A DNA stretch of 64,000 nt from Natribaculum breve (GCF_023008585.1 NZ_CP095390.1:372001-436000), one strand, 5' to 3'; shown: positions 26,397 through 35,572, counted from the stretch's first letter. The notes: generated from the letters alone by a model not told the origin. Translations and numbers: made by a program.

Positions 26397-27763
26397 TACT
26401 TCGGCTCCGCGCCCGTGACGTCGTACAGTCGGTCCATGACGGCGTCGCGCTCTTTTTGCCAGGCGTCGAAGTAGGCCGGGTCGCCCGGGTAGGTGTCGTA
26501 GACGTCCTTGAGATCGGCGGCGAGGTTCTGGACCCTGTAGAGTTCGTAGAGGACGTCCCAGTGGCCGAACGTCTTCAGGAGCGTCTTGAGCTTCAGGCCG
26601 AGGCCCATGGAGGCGGTGCCGCTTTTCCCGATGGCGTCGACGAGTTGCTGGCCGGGCAACGAGGTGATCACCGAGACCAGTTCGTCGACGTCGTGAGCGC
26701 CGCCGAAGATGTTGTAGAGGTCCATCGCGGCGAAGCGCTTGCCGAAGTCGGTCTGGACGCGTCGGTTGTACTCCCACAGTGCGGCCTCGCCGACGTCGCC
26801 GTCGCCGATCGCCTCGACGGCGACCTCCGCGGCCCAGTGGCCCGCCTTCGCCGCGCCCGGAATTCCGCCGCCGGTACAGGGATTGACGTGGGCTGCGGCG
26901 TCGCCGACGGCCACGTACCCCGGATGGACGGCCGAGTCGTAGGGTCGCCGGGTCGGGAGGGCAGCGCCCAGTTTGTCCGTCACCGTCGCGTTCCGGAACT
27001 CGGGTCGGCTCTCGAGGTCGCGTTTGAGGACCTCGACGAGTTTCATCGGCGGTTTGTTCATCTGAAAGCCCAGCCCGGCGTTGATCTCCGTCGAGGAACG
27101 CGGGAAGTACCAGAGGTAACCCAGTTCCTCGGTGGGCTTGAACACCAGCGCGTCGTCCCAGTCGACGGGGTCGTCGACCTCTATGATCTCGCGATAGGCA
27201 GAGCAGAACTGCTGGTAGGTGACGTTGGTGTCGAACGTCGACCCGGAGAAGTCGATCCTGTCCTGGAGCAACGAGAGCGATCCCGCCCCGTCGACGACGA
27301 CGTCGGCCTCGTACGTGACTGGCTCTCCCTCGCGGACTGCCGTCACGCCCTCGACCCGATCGTCGGGCTGGACGACGTCCTGGACGACCGTCTCGTAGTG
27401 GATCTCCGCGCCGGCGCGGTCGGCCTCGTCGAGGAGCACCTGCCCGTACTTCCAGCGGTCGACGACGCCGCCGGACTCGTCGAACGGGACGTCGATCGAC
27501 TCACCGGTCTGGGGATTCTCGAAGATCGCTCTGCTAACGTTCCGGTTGGTAAACGCCTCCTCGTCGAGTCGGTCGCGGTCGACGACGTCGGGAAACGCAC
27601 TCGCGCCCTTGATTCCGTCGCCACAGGCGATGTGTCCCCCTTCCTCCTCGGTCTTGCGCTCGAGGAGGACGACGTCGACGCCCTCTCGGGCGGCGGTCGC
27701 CGCGGCGAAACAGCCGGCAGTGCCACCGCCGACGACCACCACGTCGTGGCTTTCCGTAGACAT
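26393..27763 (-). CDS. geranylgeranyl reductase-family flavoprotein
   Basis: A 456-residue FAD-dependent oxidoreductase. The FAD-binding GxGxxG is VVVGGGTAGCFAA, followed by LLERKTEEEGG and the later VGDAAAHVNPCTGGGIPGA motif, typical of the digeranylgeranylglycerophospholipid reductase family that saturates isoprenoid chains of archaeal lipids or quinones. The frame is open upstream, but the ATG at 27763 matches family starts and has a TTTTTTACC box about 30 nt before it. Confidence 0.87.
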   Translation of the reverse strand: MSTESHDVVVVGGGTAGCFAAATAAREGVDVVLLERKTEEEGGHIACGDGIKGASAFPDVVDRDRLDEEAFTNRNVSRAIFENPQTGESIDVPFDESGGVVDRWKYGQVLLDEADRAGAEIHYETVVQDVVQPDDRVEGVTAVREGEPVTYEADVVVDGAGSLSLLQDRIDFSGSTFDTNVTYQQFCSAYREIIEVDDPVDWDDALVFKPTEELGYLWYFPRSSTEINAGLGFQMNKPPMKLVEVLKRDLESRPEFRNATVTDKLGAALPTRRPYDSAVHPGYVAVGDAAAHVNPCTGGGIPGAAKAGHWAAEVAVEAIGDGDVGEAALWEYNRRVQTDFGKRFAAMDLYNIFGGAHDVDELVSVITSLPGQQLVDAIGKSGTASMGLGLKLKTLLKTFGHWDVLYELYRVQNLAADLKDVYDTYPGDPAYFDAWQKERDAVMDRLYDVTGAEPKY

Positions 27764-27877
27764 CTCTATCGCTCCCGGAGCGGGCCCACGGTAAAAAATG
27801 GGCAGGAACCGATCTGACGTCGGAAAAACGACGAGAATCGAGACGACGAGAACCGGCACCGTTACCAGCAGTGGATC

Positions 27878-28172
27878 GTCCGACAACGACCCGATCGTAG
27901 CCACCGAACGCCATTGCACACCCGCCACGACTCGACCAGTACTGGTCGCTCCACTCACAGCCATCGTTATCACCCGCCGTCGAACTCGGGCGACGCCTTC
28001 TCGAGGAAGCAACGGAGACCGACGACGACGCCGGTGTCGTCGAGGTCGGTGAAGCTGTCTTTCTCCACGTGGAGTGGGTCGCCGAACGTTGTTGTCGACG
28101 AGCGTGAACGACAGTTCGAACAGACTGAACCGTTTTCAGGCAGTTTAATAGGTATCGCTGAGTCTCCACGGT
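27878..28172 (+). pseudogene. possible decayed reading frame between divergent flavoprotein genes
   Basis: A stretch of about 68 codons without ATG has a coding look (LDQYWSLHSQPSLSPAVELG, then LLEEATETDDDAGVVEVGEA) and ends at a TGA near 28098. In the next frame coding-like sequence continues (VVVDERERQFEQTEP), consistent with a frameshift. No family was recognised. The rest of 27764-28174 holds the two divergent promoters, TTTTTTACC at about 27795 and TTTAATA at about 28144. Confidence 0.3.
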
Positions 28173-28174
28173 GT

Positions 28175-29545
28175 ATGGAGCGCGTTGACGTCGCGATCGT
28201 CGGCGGTGGCCCGGCGGGGGCGTCTGCGGCAGAGCGGGCCGCAGCCCACGGTGCCGAGACGGTCCTCTTCGAGCAGGGCGTACCGCGAGAAGACCGGGAC
28301 GGCCTCGGTCCGGATTCGACCGATGCCGCCGGAATGCTCGACTACTGGGTCGACATCATGGACGTCGACTACCGGGAGCTGCCGGACGACGTCGTCTTGC
28401 AGGAACTCGACGCGGTCGACTTCGTCGGGCCGACGACGAGCGTCGAACTGACCTCGACCGGGATCGAGTCGTCGTACGACCGATTCGGGTACACGTTCCA
28501 CCGCGCCCGCATGGACGACTGGCTCCACGAGCGCGCCACCGAGGCCGGGGCGGACCTGCGCGTCGGCACCGGCGTCAAAGACCTCGAGACGGACCTCTCC
28601 GGGCCGACCCACACGCTCACGCTCTCGTCCGGCGAACAGATCGAAGCCGAGTACGTCGTCCTCGCCGACGGCCCACAGCGTCGAGTCACGCTCGAGGCGC
28701 TCGATCAGTTCACTCCGCCGGGGACCAGCGTCTCGGAGTACCTCTCGCCGCCCGAGGCGAACCACATCGCCTACCAGGAGTACCGCGAGTTCCCCGAGGA
28801 GGTCTTCGAGGAGAACCGGCTGAAGTTCTGGTGGGGGTACATGCCCGGCGAGACGGCCTACCCGTGGGTGTTCCCCAACGACGGCACCGTCGCCCGCGTC
28901 GGCCTGACGATGCCCATCGGGATGCGTCTCGAGGACGTCGCCCACCCCGGATCGTACAAGCTCCTGGAGCCGACCGACGAGCGGCTCCCGAGCGGGTCCG
29001 AGTACGTGCGGCGGTTGCTCGAACTCGAGTACGGCGACGAGTACGACGTCGAGGAGGACTTCCCGATCGTCGAAGGCCGGGGGAAGTCGAAGGGGACCGA
29101 GACGTACCCGATCTCCTCGACGCGACCGATCGACTCGCCCGTCCAGGCGAACATCGCGGTCGCCGGTGGCGCGATGGGTACCACGTCGGCGTTCCACGAG
29201 GGCGGCTACCACGTCGCCGTTCGGTCGGGGAAGATCGCCGGTCGCCTCGCCGCGACCGACTCCCTCGAGCACTACAACGACGTCTGGAAGCGCGCGATCG
29301 GGGACGAGATTCTCCGGAACGTCTCCTTTGCGGACATCGTCGAGGAGTACGACCCGGACGACTGGGACCGAACCTTCGAAATCGTCAACGGGATGACCGC
29401 CGGCGACTTCGAGGGGTCGTTGCTGCGCAAGAAGTACTCCGCCGGCGTCGGTGCGACGAAACTCGTCGCCGCCTACAAGCGCCGAAAGTTCACGTACCGC
29501 AACGGAAACTACGTCCAGCTCCGGGAAGACGAGTACACGCTCTAG
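28175..29545 (+). CDS. geranylgeranyl reductase-like FAD-dependent oxidoreductase
   Basis: A 456-residue flavoprotein of the FixC/GGR class: FAD-binding AIVGGGPAGASAAE, FEQGVP, and late VAGGAMGTTSAFHEGG. It is divergent from, and exactly as long as, the flavoprotein at 26393, though clearly a distinct subfamily. The ATG at 28175 has TTTAATA 27 nt upstream. A lipid or quinone desaturation role is inferred from family only. Confidence 0.82.
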   Translation: MERVDVAIVGGGPAGASAAERAAAHGAETVLFEQGVPREDRDGLGPDSTDAAGMLDYWVDIMDVDYRELPDDVVLQELDAVDFVGPTTSVELTSTGIESSYDRFGYTFHRARMDDWLHERATEAGADLRVGTGVKDLETDLSGPTHTLTLSSGEQIEAEYVVLADGPQRRVTLEALDQFTPPGTSVSEYLSPPEANHIAYQEYREFPEEVFEENRLKFWWGYMPGETAYPWVFPNDGTVARVGLTMPIGMRLEDVAHPGSYKLLEPTDERLPSGSEYVRRLLELEYGDEYDVEEDFPIVEGRGKSKGTETYPISSTRPIDSPVQANIAVAGGAMGTTSAFHEGGYHVAVRSGKIAGRLAATDSLEHYNDVWKRAIGDEILRNVSFADIVEEYDPDDWDRTFEIVNGMTAGDFEGSLLRKKYSAGVGATKLVAAYKRRKFTYRNGNYVQLREDEYTL

Positions 29546-29547
29546 CC

Positions 29548-29573
29548 GCGACCGCAAGCGGTGTCGCTTTTTT
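29548..29573 (+). terminator. hairpin plus T-tract terminator
   Basis: GCGACCGC and GCGGTGTCGC form a stem, with a short bulge, followed directly by six T residues. This fits termination of the flavoprotein transcript. The T-tract also lies about 25-30 nt before the coxC ATG, where it could double as its TATA element. Confidence 0.6.
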
Positions 29574-29597
29574 CCCACTCGCCGTCGTACCGTCGAT

Positions 29598-30494
29598 ATG
29601 GGAAACGGCGCCGAGACCCCCGGTGATCCGACCGAAACGTCGGGATCAGACGTGACCGGTCGACGGGACGCGAGCGACGAACCCCGACACGACCTCGGCG
29701 ACCACGCAGATCACGACGAGCACGAACACCGGAGCCGGTGGCCGCTGGTCGCCGCCGCGGGCGCGGGCGGACTTTACGCCGGGTTCGGCGTCTACCTCCT
29801 CGGGAGCGTCGCCGACGTCGCACCGCCCGCGGTCGGGATCGGACTGGCCGGCGTCGGCGCAGTCGTCCTGCTCGTCGGTCTCGCCGGCTGGCTCGAGCAG
29901 GCGTTTCTCGCCCCGGCGCGGGCGGGGACGAGCCACAAATCACGCGAGTCCTACGTCGACACGACGGTCCTGTTTCTCGCCACCGACGTCTCGACGTTCG
30001 GGGCGGTGTTCGTCTACTACTTTTTCATTCGCGTCGGAACGTGGCCGCCCCAGGAGCTCCCGCCGCTTCTCAGTTCGCTCGTGCTCGTCAACACCCTGGT
30101 CCTGCTGTCGAGCAGCGTGACGCTCCACTACGCTCACGAGGCGCTCGACCACGGCCGTCGGCGGCGATTTCTCGGCCTCCTCGGGACGACGCTCGTTCTC
30201 GGCGTACTCTTCCTGGGCGGACAGGTCTACGAGTACTACGAGTTCGTGGTCCGGGAGGGGTTTACGCTCTCGTCTGGAGTCTTCGGGAGCGCGTTCTTCG
30301 GTCTGACCGGACTCCACGGGTTCCACGTCACGCTGGGCGTCGCCGCCATCGCGATCCTCTGCTGGCGAGCGCTTCGCGGCGATTACGGCACCGAGCGCGA
30401 CACGTCCGTCGCGACGGTCTCGCTCTACTGGCACTTCGTCGACGCCGTCTGGCTCTTCCTCGTGCTCGTGCTCTACGGCGGCGCAGCAGTCTGA
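29598..30494 (+). CDS. coxC: heme-copper oxidase subunit III
   Basis: A 298-residue protein with a His/Asp-rich N-terminal tail (residues 25-50) and about seven membrane helices. Family motifs include DTTVLFLATDVSTFGAVF, LGGQVYEYYEF and GLHGFHVTLGV. It belongs to the terminal oxidase whose subunits I and II lie at 31052 and 33505. The ATG at 29598 matches the start of a continuous acidic tail. Confidence 0.9.
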   Translation: MGNGAETPGDPTETSGSDVTGRRDASDEPRHDLGDHADHDEHEHRSRWPLVAAAGAGGLYAGFGVYLLGSVADVAPPAVGIGLAGVGAVVLLVGLAGWLEQAFLAPARAGTSHKSRESYVDTTVLFLATDVSTFGAVFVYYFFIRVGTWPPQELPPLLSSLVLVNTLVLLSSSVTLHYAHEALDHGRRRRFLGLLGTTLVLGVLFLGGQVYEYYEFVVREGFTLSSGVFGSAFFGLTGLHGFHVTLGVAAIAILCWRALRGDYGTERDTSVATVSLYWHFVDAVWLFLVLVLYGGAAV

Positions 30495-30522
30495 CGGCCT
30501 GCGTCGCCACCGCGCCGATCGA

Positions 30523-31065
30523 TCACTCCCGAGGCGGGCGCTGCTCCATCCGCTCTTCGAAGCCCGCCATCCGCCGGTATATCGGCGGCGTCAGCACGCC
30601 GACGACCCCGAGCAGGATCGCGACGACGCCGATCGGGAACAACAGGGGTTCGGCCTCGAGACACGAGTTCAGCGAGGCGATCGTCACGTAGTAAGACCGC
30701 CCGTCGACGTCGACGATCACGCCCTCACGCAAGGTCGCCCGGTTCTCGAGATCGCCCTGGACGGTCGCGTCGTCGGTCGGTCCGTCGATCGCCTCCCGAA
30801 CGGCCGCCTGCTCCGCCGGTGAGAGTCGGTCGTAGGGAAGCCGCTCGACCGTTTCGCGGGGCGTGTCGGCCTCCTCGTCCTCGAGCGGCGTGACGGTGAC
30901 GTCCGGGTCGTTACAGAGACCGATGGTGTCCTGGACGACGACGTACCCACCGAGAATCGCACTGGGGATGCCGACGGCGATCAGGAGGACGCCCACGAAC
31001 GGGACGGCGTAGACGACGATCCGGGACTCCTCGTCGCTCGCGGTGTCGGCGTCAGTCCCGCTCAT
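30523..31065 (-). CDS. membrane protein in the oxidase locus (DUF7979-like)
   Basis: A 180-residue protein with membrane helices at about 17-45 and 140-165 around an external domain containing PYDRLSPAEQAAVREAI and two cysteines (LCNDP, NSCLE). The domain resembles one I know as DUF7979 in haloarchaea; the label is tentative. Its start overlaps the end of coxA by 14 nt on the same strand, so it is probably co-transcribed with it. Confidence 0.65.
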   Translation of the reverse strand: MSGTDADTASDEESRIVVYAVPFVGVLLIAVGIPSAILGGYVVVQDTIGLCNDPDVTVTPLEDEEADTPRETVERLPYDRLSPAEQAAVREAIDGPTDDATVQGDLENRATLREGVIVDVDGRSYYVTIASLNSCLEAEPLLFPIGVVAILLGVVGVLTPPIYRRMAGFEERMEQRPPRE

Positions 31066-33337
31066 AACTCCTCCGACGGGGTGGTCTGTACACGCCGAGA
31101 TACTCGAGCGTGCCGGCGAGCCCGAGGCCGTAGGCCCAGTGAGCGACGAGGGTAAACACGAGGTAGCCGACCAGTTCGAGGCCGATCTGACCGGCGTAGA
31201 ACGCGATGGCGAACCCGGTGGAGATGACGGTCGCGTACCCGAGCCCGGTGACGAGGTTGAGTTCGCCCGGCAGGTACTCGCCGAGGGTGAGAAAGAGCAG
31301 CGGCCAGACCGTCATCCCGCCGACGAGGAAGATCAGGTAGCCGAGTCCGACGGTGGCCGGCAGCCCGACGAGTCCGGCGAGGTCGGCGAACGAAGCGAGA
31401 TCGAAAACGCCGAGGGTGACGGCGGCGAACAGCACGCCCGACATGAGGAGCGTCCCGACGAGACCGCCGGCGGCCCCCACGATCGCGTTGTTCCCGACGC
31501 GCCGTCCGACCGTGAGCAGTTGCTCTGAGAACGTCTTCTCGACTTCCGTCGGCGGGACGTACGAGGGACGGACCTCCTCGGGCTCGACCGGTTCGATCCC
31601 GCGCTCGCGCTCGAGTTTGTCCTCGAGCCACTGCCACTCGCGGGTGAACTGTTCCGTCGACTTGAGGTCCCAGGGATCGGCGTTCTCGATCGGGTCGCCG
31701 TGGAAGTACGACCAGAGCACGTTGTACAGCCACAGCAGGACGCTGAGTCCGATGAGATACGAGCCGACCGTCGCGACGACCTGCAGCGGCACGAACTCCG
31801 GCGGGTAGGTCGCATAGCGGCGCGGTAACTCGAGGAACCCGATGACGACGAGCGTCGCGAACGTCAGCGCAGAGCCGAAGACGAGGAGGACCGACTGGAA
31901 GATCGCGAGTCGGCGGTCGTACATTCGGCCGGTGAGTACCGGATACCAGTAGTAACTCGCCGCGAACATCATCAGCGGGATGATGCCCATGAGGATGAGA
32001 TGGAAGTGGCCGACGACGTAGTAGGTGTCGTGGTAGAGGATGTCGACGGGGATCACGGCGAGGAAGACGCCGGTGATGCCGCCGTAGATGAACGTCCCGA
32101 TACCGCCGACACAGAGGATCGTCGGTGCCGCGAGCTTGACGTTGCCGTTCCAGATGGTCGTGATCCAGTTGAACACCTTGATCGCGCTCGGGACGGCGAT
32201 GGCGACCGACGTCGCCATGAAACTCGCACGGACGCGGGGATCGATTCCCGTCGTGAACATGTGGTGGGCCCACACGCCGAACGAGAGGACCCCGATCGCG
32301 AACGTGGAGTAGACGACGAACTTGAAACCAAAGAGGCGACGGCCGACGAACTTCGGCAAGATGTGACTCAGCAGTCCCGCCGCTGGAAGAAAGATGATGT
32401 ACACCTCGGGGTGGCCCCAGAACCAGAACAGGTGCTGCCAGAGGATCGGACTCCCGCCTTCGGTCGCGAAGAACGTCGTCCCGAAGTTGCGATCGAAGAG
32501 CAACATCAACAGGGCGCTGCCGAGCAGGGGAAACGCGAACATCGCGATGCCGCTGGTCACGAGCATGTTCCACGAGAACATGTCGAGGTCGTCCCAGCCG
32601 ACGTCGTCGGCGCGCTCGTAGACGATCGTGACGATGAAGTTGATCGCCGCGATCGTCGTCGCGATGCCACTCAGGTGGAGTCCGAGCAGGAGGAAGTTTA
32701 TCTGTGGGTTCTGCGTCGCAGACGAGAGCGGCGGATACAGCGTCCAGCCGATCGCCGGTTCGCGAAGGGCCAGCAGGAACGAGATCCACTCCGACGGAAC
32801 GATAAGCGAGAGTGCCTTGCCGGTCACCTCGGCGAGGATGCCCAGTCGAGAGAGGACGAGCGCGGGCGGGAGCATCCAGAACCCGACCGCGTTCAGCCGA
32901 GGAAAGGCCATGTCGTCGGCGCCGATCAAAAGCGGGAGGAAGTAGTTCCCGATGCCGAAGAAGACGGGCGCGACGAAGAAGATGAGCATCGTCAGCCCGT
33001 GCGTGGTGAACAGTTCGTTGTACGTCTGCTCGGTCCAGATGTCGGCTGCAGGCGTCAGCAGGTGCGTCCGCATCATCATCGCGTCGACCCCACCCCACAG
33101 CGCCGCGACGGTGCCGAAGGCGATGTAGAGCAGGCCGATCTCCCGGTGGTTCGTCGTCATCAGCCAGCGAACGGCCTCCGCACGCGCCGTCGAGACGGAC
33201 ACCCCGCGCTCGCCGATGACCGGGTACCCACCGTCCGGCTGGGCCGACGCCTGCCGGTGCCGAGCGTAGACCACGAGCAGGAGACAACTCGAGAGGATGG
33301 CCACCAGCAGCGTCATCTCGACGAGTGCCCGATTCAT
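31052..33337 (-). CDS. coxA: heme-copper oxidase subunit I with C-terminal membrane extension
   Basis: A 761-residue protein. The catalytic core (about residues 50-560) has FTTHGLTML, WGHPEVYIIFLP (CuB His, the channel Glu and the Tyr cross-link), VWAHHMFTTG and VVGHFHLILMG, the type A heme-copper oxidase pattern. After a charged linker with EPVEPEEVRP, an extra domain of four hydrophobic helices (about 620-745) follows. The extension is unusual against bacterial CoxA of about 550 residues. It is divergent from coxB. Confidence 0.93.
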   Translation of the reverse strand: MNRALVEMTLLVAILSSCLLLVVYARHRQASAQPDGGYPVIGERGVSVSTARAEAVRWLMTTNHREIGLLYIAFGTVAALWGGVDAMMMRTHLLTPAADIWTEQTYNELFTTHGLTMLIFFVAPVFFGIGNYFLPLLIGADDMAFPRLNAVGFWMLPPALVLSRLGILAEVTGKALSLIVPSEWISFLLALREPAIGWTLYPPLSSATQNPQINFLLLGLHLSGIATTIAAINFIVTIVYERADDVGWDDLDMFSWNMLVTSGIAMFAFPLLGSALLMLLFDRNFGTTFFATEGGSPILWQHLFWFWGHPEVYIIFLPAAGLLSHILPKFVGRRLFGFKFVVYSTFAIGVLSFGVWAHHMFTTGIDPRVRASFMATSVAIAVPSAIKVFNWITTIWNGNVKLAAPTILCVGGIGTFIYGGITGVFLAVIPVDILYHDTYYVVGHFHLILMGIIPLMMFAASYYWYPVLTGRMYDRRLAIFQSVLLVFGSALTFATLVVIGFLELPRRYATYPPEFVPLQVVATVGSYLIGLSVLLWLYNVLWSYFHGDPIENADPWDLKSTEQFTREWQWLEDKLERERGIEPVEPEEVRPSYVPPTEVEKTFSEQLLTVGRRVGNNAIVGAAGGLVGTLLMSGVLFAAVTLGVFDLASFADLAGLVGLPATVGLGYLIFLVGGMTVWPLLFLTLGEYLPGELNLVTGLGYATVISTGFAIAFYAGQIGLELVGYLVFTLVAHWAYGLGLAGTLEYLGVYRPPRRRSYERD

Positions 33338-33504
33338 CGTCTCACCCGGTCGCGTCCGTCGCGACGAACTCGCCGATTCATAGCCAGAACCTCACTGTCG
33401 ACGTCAATAAACCTCAATCGAGGCGTCCTGAAATGTCGTGAGTCGCCGACACTCACCGTCGTGACGAAAGCCGTATTTTACGGTTCGCGACGAAGGCCAC
33501 GACG
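33338..33504. promoter_or_regulatory. divergent promoter region of coxA and coxB
   Basis: The 167-bp gap holds the AT-rich element CGTATTTTACGG at about 33471-33482, 27 nt before the coxB ATG. A CAATAAACCTCAATC tract at about 33404-33419 probably serves coxA. No operator repeats are evident. Confidence 0.5.
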
Positions 33505-34266
33505 ATGCGACGTCGTTCGCTACTCGTGGTCGCGACGGCACTGCTCTGTACGCTCTGGCTCAGTTCTCCCGTCGCCGCCCAGGCCACGAACCGCGATCTC
33601 ATCGACGGGCTCAACTTTCAGCTCCTGTACGTCGCGCTCCCGCTCTCGCTTTTCGTCCTGATAATCCTCGTCTACGCTGCCGTCACGTTCCACGACAACG
33701 ACGATCCGAAACCGACGACCGAAGATCCGGCACTCGAGATCACCTGGACGGCCGCGACCGCGATCATCCTGCTTTTCGTCGGCATCTCCGGCTACTCCGT
33801 GCTCGTGAGCCCGTACGTCTCGCCGGCACAGTCGACCGACTTCGCCGGCGACGAAGCGGAACAGGGACTCGAGTCGTTGCCCGACACCGACGACGAGGAG
33901 GTCCGCGTCCTCGCGTATCGGTGGGGGTGGGAAGCGACCTACCCCGACGCGAACGTGACGACCCGCGACGAGATCGTCGTCCCCGCCGACGAGGACGTGA
34001 CGATCTGGCTGACGTCCGACGACGTCATCCACTCGCTTTTCGTCTCCGAACTGGGCGTCAAACAGGACGCCTTCCCCGACGAGTACACGCGGATCAGGAC
34101 CCACGTCTACGAACCCGGCGAGTACGACGCCACGTGTACCGAGTTCTGTGGCGCGGGCCACTCGAGGATGCGCGCCACCGTCGTTGCGCTCGAACCCGAG
34201 GAGTACGAGCGGTGGCTCGAGGGGAACGCCGACTCGGAGAACGCGACCGCGCCGTCGGCCTCCTGA
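33505..34266 (+). CDS. coxB: heme-copper oxidase subunit II
   Basis: A 253-residue protein with a signal-like N-terminus (SSPVAAQA), two membrane helices (about 38-62 and 82-105) and an external cupredoxin domain. All CuA ligands are present: His176, Cys211, Glu213, Cys215, His219 and Met222 (CTEFCGAGHSRM). It accepts electrons from an external donor such as halocyanin; no such gene is in the window. Confidence 0.95.
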   Translation: MRRRSLLVVATALLCTLWLSSPVAAQATNRDLIDGLNFQLLYVALPLSLFVLIILVYAAVTFHDNDDPKPTTEDPALEITWTAATAIILLFVGISGYSVLVSPYVSPAQSTDFAGDEAEQGLESLPDTDDEEVRVLAYRWGWEATYPDANVTTRDEIVVPADEDVTIWLTSDDVIHSLFVSELGVKQDAFPDEYTRIRTHVYEPGEYDATCTEFCGAGHSRMRATVVALEPEEYERWLEGNADSENATAPSAS

Positions 34267-34857
34267 CCGTTCCGACCGGTCGGTCGACAGCCGGACGAGA
34301 AAGCGTTTTTACGCCACGGCGCCTACGTCCAGTGCGTGCCTCAAGTCCCCGTCCGAGCATACCCGTTCGGGTGCGATGACGGAACGGCGAACCCGGGCGC
34401 GCGACACCACTGACTCGGGGATTCCTGACGGGATCTCCCGCCCGGCACGAGGGTTAGCCAGCCGACGCGGCACGCCGCCCCGGGATGAGGCTGGACGTTA
34501 GTGTTCCGGGCGTACATCGACCTTTTACGCTGCGCGAGCCGTTGGCTCGCTCGGCAAAAGCTCGACCAAAAGCCGTCTTCGTTCCCGCCGCTCGCTTCGC
34601 TCGCGTTGGTCACTCATCGGCCCACGGCTCACTTCGTTCGCCGTGGTGAACCGGCGACTTTCCGGGCTCTTCGAGCCGCTCGGTCGCCGGACGTTCGAGT
34701 GTGATACCTCCGCCAAGTCTACTAGTAGAAACGCGCCCGGTGGCGTTCCGGGCGTACATTCCGCCGATACCAGTACACACAGGCGGTCAACAGAGGTTTT
34801 CCGGAACTTGCCCAGCCGCAGAGAGAAAACAATAGGTCGATTCGACGTGAGCGTCCA
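34267..34857. other. 591-bp gap with structured sequence before the Doc gene
   Basis: No supported gene. 34322-34500 is rich in short hairpins (ACCCGTTCGGGT; GCC/GGC runs) and could be a structured RNA or mobile-element end. At 34560-34700 there are reiterated CGCTTCGCTCG-type tracts. GTTCCGGGCGTACAT occurs at 34503-34517 and again at 34745-34759, within the hairpin-bearing repeat described separately. A TATA-like AACAATAGG lies 27 nt before the Doc gene. Confidence 0.5.
34717..34760. repeat. 44-bp hairpin-bearing direct repeat, left copy
   Basis: The unit is GTCTACTAGTAGA (containing the palindrome CTACTAGTAG), four variable bases, then the hairpin CGCCCGG-TGGCGTT-CCGGGCG and TACATT. A second copy lies at 35573-35615, so the two flank the Doc gene and the small gene after it. 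The hairpin is conserved and the four spacer bases differ, as expected for a functional end or site. Confidence 0.7.
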
Positions 34858-35349
34858 ATGATGACCGACTCGTTCTGGTATCCGTCGGTCGAGGACGTTC
34901 TCGCTATTCACGAGGACATCGTCTCGGAGTATCCGGACACGAGTTCCGGCGTCCAGCACCGCGGAGATATCGAATTCGTACTGGAGTACGTCAGCGAAGG
35001 GAGTTTCCGGGAGGCTCCCGAGACGATTCACGAAAAGGCGTTCCACCTGCTTCGACTCCTCGTTGCCAATCACCCGTTCGTCGACGGCAACAAGCGGACC
35101 TCTCTCAACACGACGACTGCGTTCTATCTGCTCAACGGCTATCGGTTCGAGTACGATGACGAGATCAGAGAGATACTGAAGCAGTTCGGGACGGACGAGA
35201 CGACGGTCGATGAGGACTGTGTGATCGATTATCTCCGAACGCGTACCACGGCGGTCGATTTGAACGAAGTTATCGCGCAGTGGCGAGGCGATCTCGTCGA
35301 GTACGGGCTTGACCGACTGTCTGACGAATCACCGGACCCGAACGATTAA
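34858..35349 (+). CDS. Doc/Fic-family toxin
   Basis: A 163-residue Fic-fold protein. The active loop is HPFVDGNKRTS (His72, Asp76, Asn78, Lys79, Arg80). The NKR ending is Doc-like, so by family knowledge it may phosphorylate a target such as elongation factor 1A/Tu, as P1 Doc does, not AMPylate it. Codon and base use are more relaxed than in neighbours. No Phd-like gene precedes it; the candidate antitoxin is downstream. Confidence 0.82.
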   Translation: MMTDSFWYPSVEDVLAIHEDIVSEYPDTSSGVQHRGDIEFVLEYVSEGSFREAPETIHEKAFHLLRLLVANHPFVDGNKRTSLNTTTAFYLLNGYRFEYDDEIREILKQFGTDETTVDEDCVIDYLRTRTTAVDLNEVIAQWRGDLVEYGLDRLSDESPDPND

Positions 35350-35374
35350 CCGGATTCGTCGATAAGGGGCAGAT

Positions 35375-35515
35375 ATGGCGACGGAAGAGAGAACGGGCGA
35401 ACGCACGCCGCTCGACGACGTGATGGAAGATATTCGTCGAGAAATCGTGTTGCGAGTCGCCAAGGCCGATCGGGACGAACATCGTGAAATCTACGACGCC
35501 CTCGAAAACGAGTAG
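35375..35515 (+). CDS. 46-residue protein after the Doc toxin, candidate antitoxin
   Basis: It starts 25 nt after the Doc stop. The sequence is short, highly charged and predicted helical (DVMEDIRREIVLRVAKADRD), with no recognised DNA-binding motif. Position and size fit an antitoxin or accessory factor in a reversed toxin-first order. This is inference from context only. Confidence 0.5.
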   Translation: MATEERTGERTPLDDVMEDIRREIVLRVAKADRDEHREIYDALENE

Positions 35516-35572
35516 AGTCTTTACGTCCTTCCGGGCTACCTCCCCTGAGACCCCGTGTTTCACGTTCACCGA

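Noticed and set aside
27764..28012. N-terminal extension of the 26393 flavoprotein (open frame to 28012)
   Set aside because: The extra residues lack family similarity, cross the likely TATA box, and the canonical FAD-binding start begins at 27763.
34643..34861. Possible antitoxin gene just upstream of Doc
   Set aside because: The 72-codon frame runs through the hairpin repeat and the Doc promoter and has no protein-like features.
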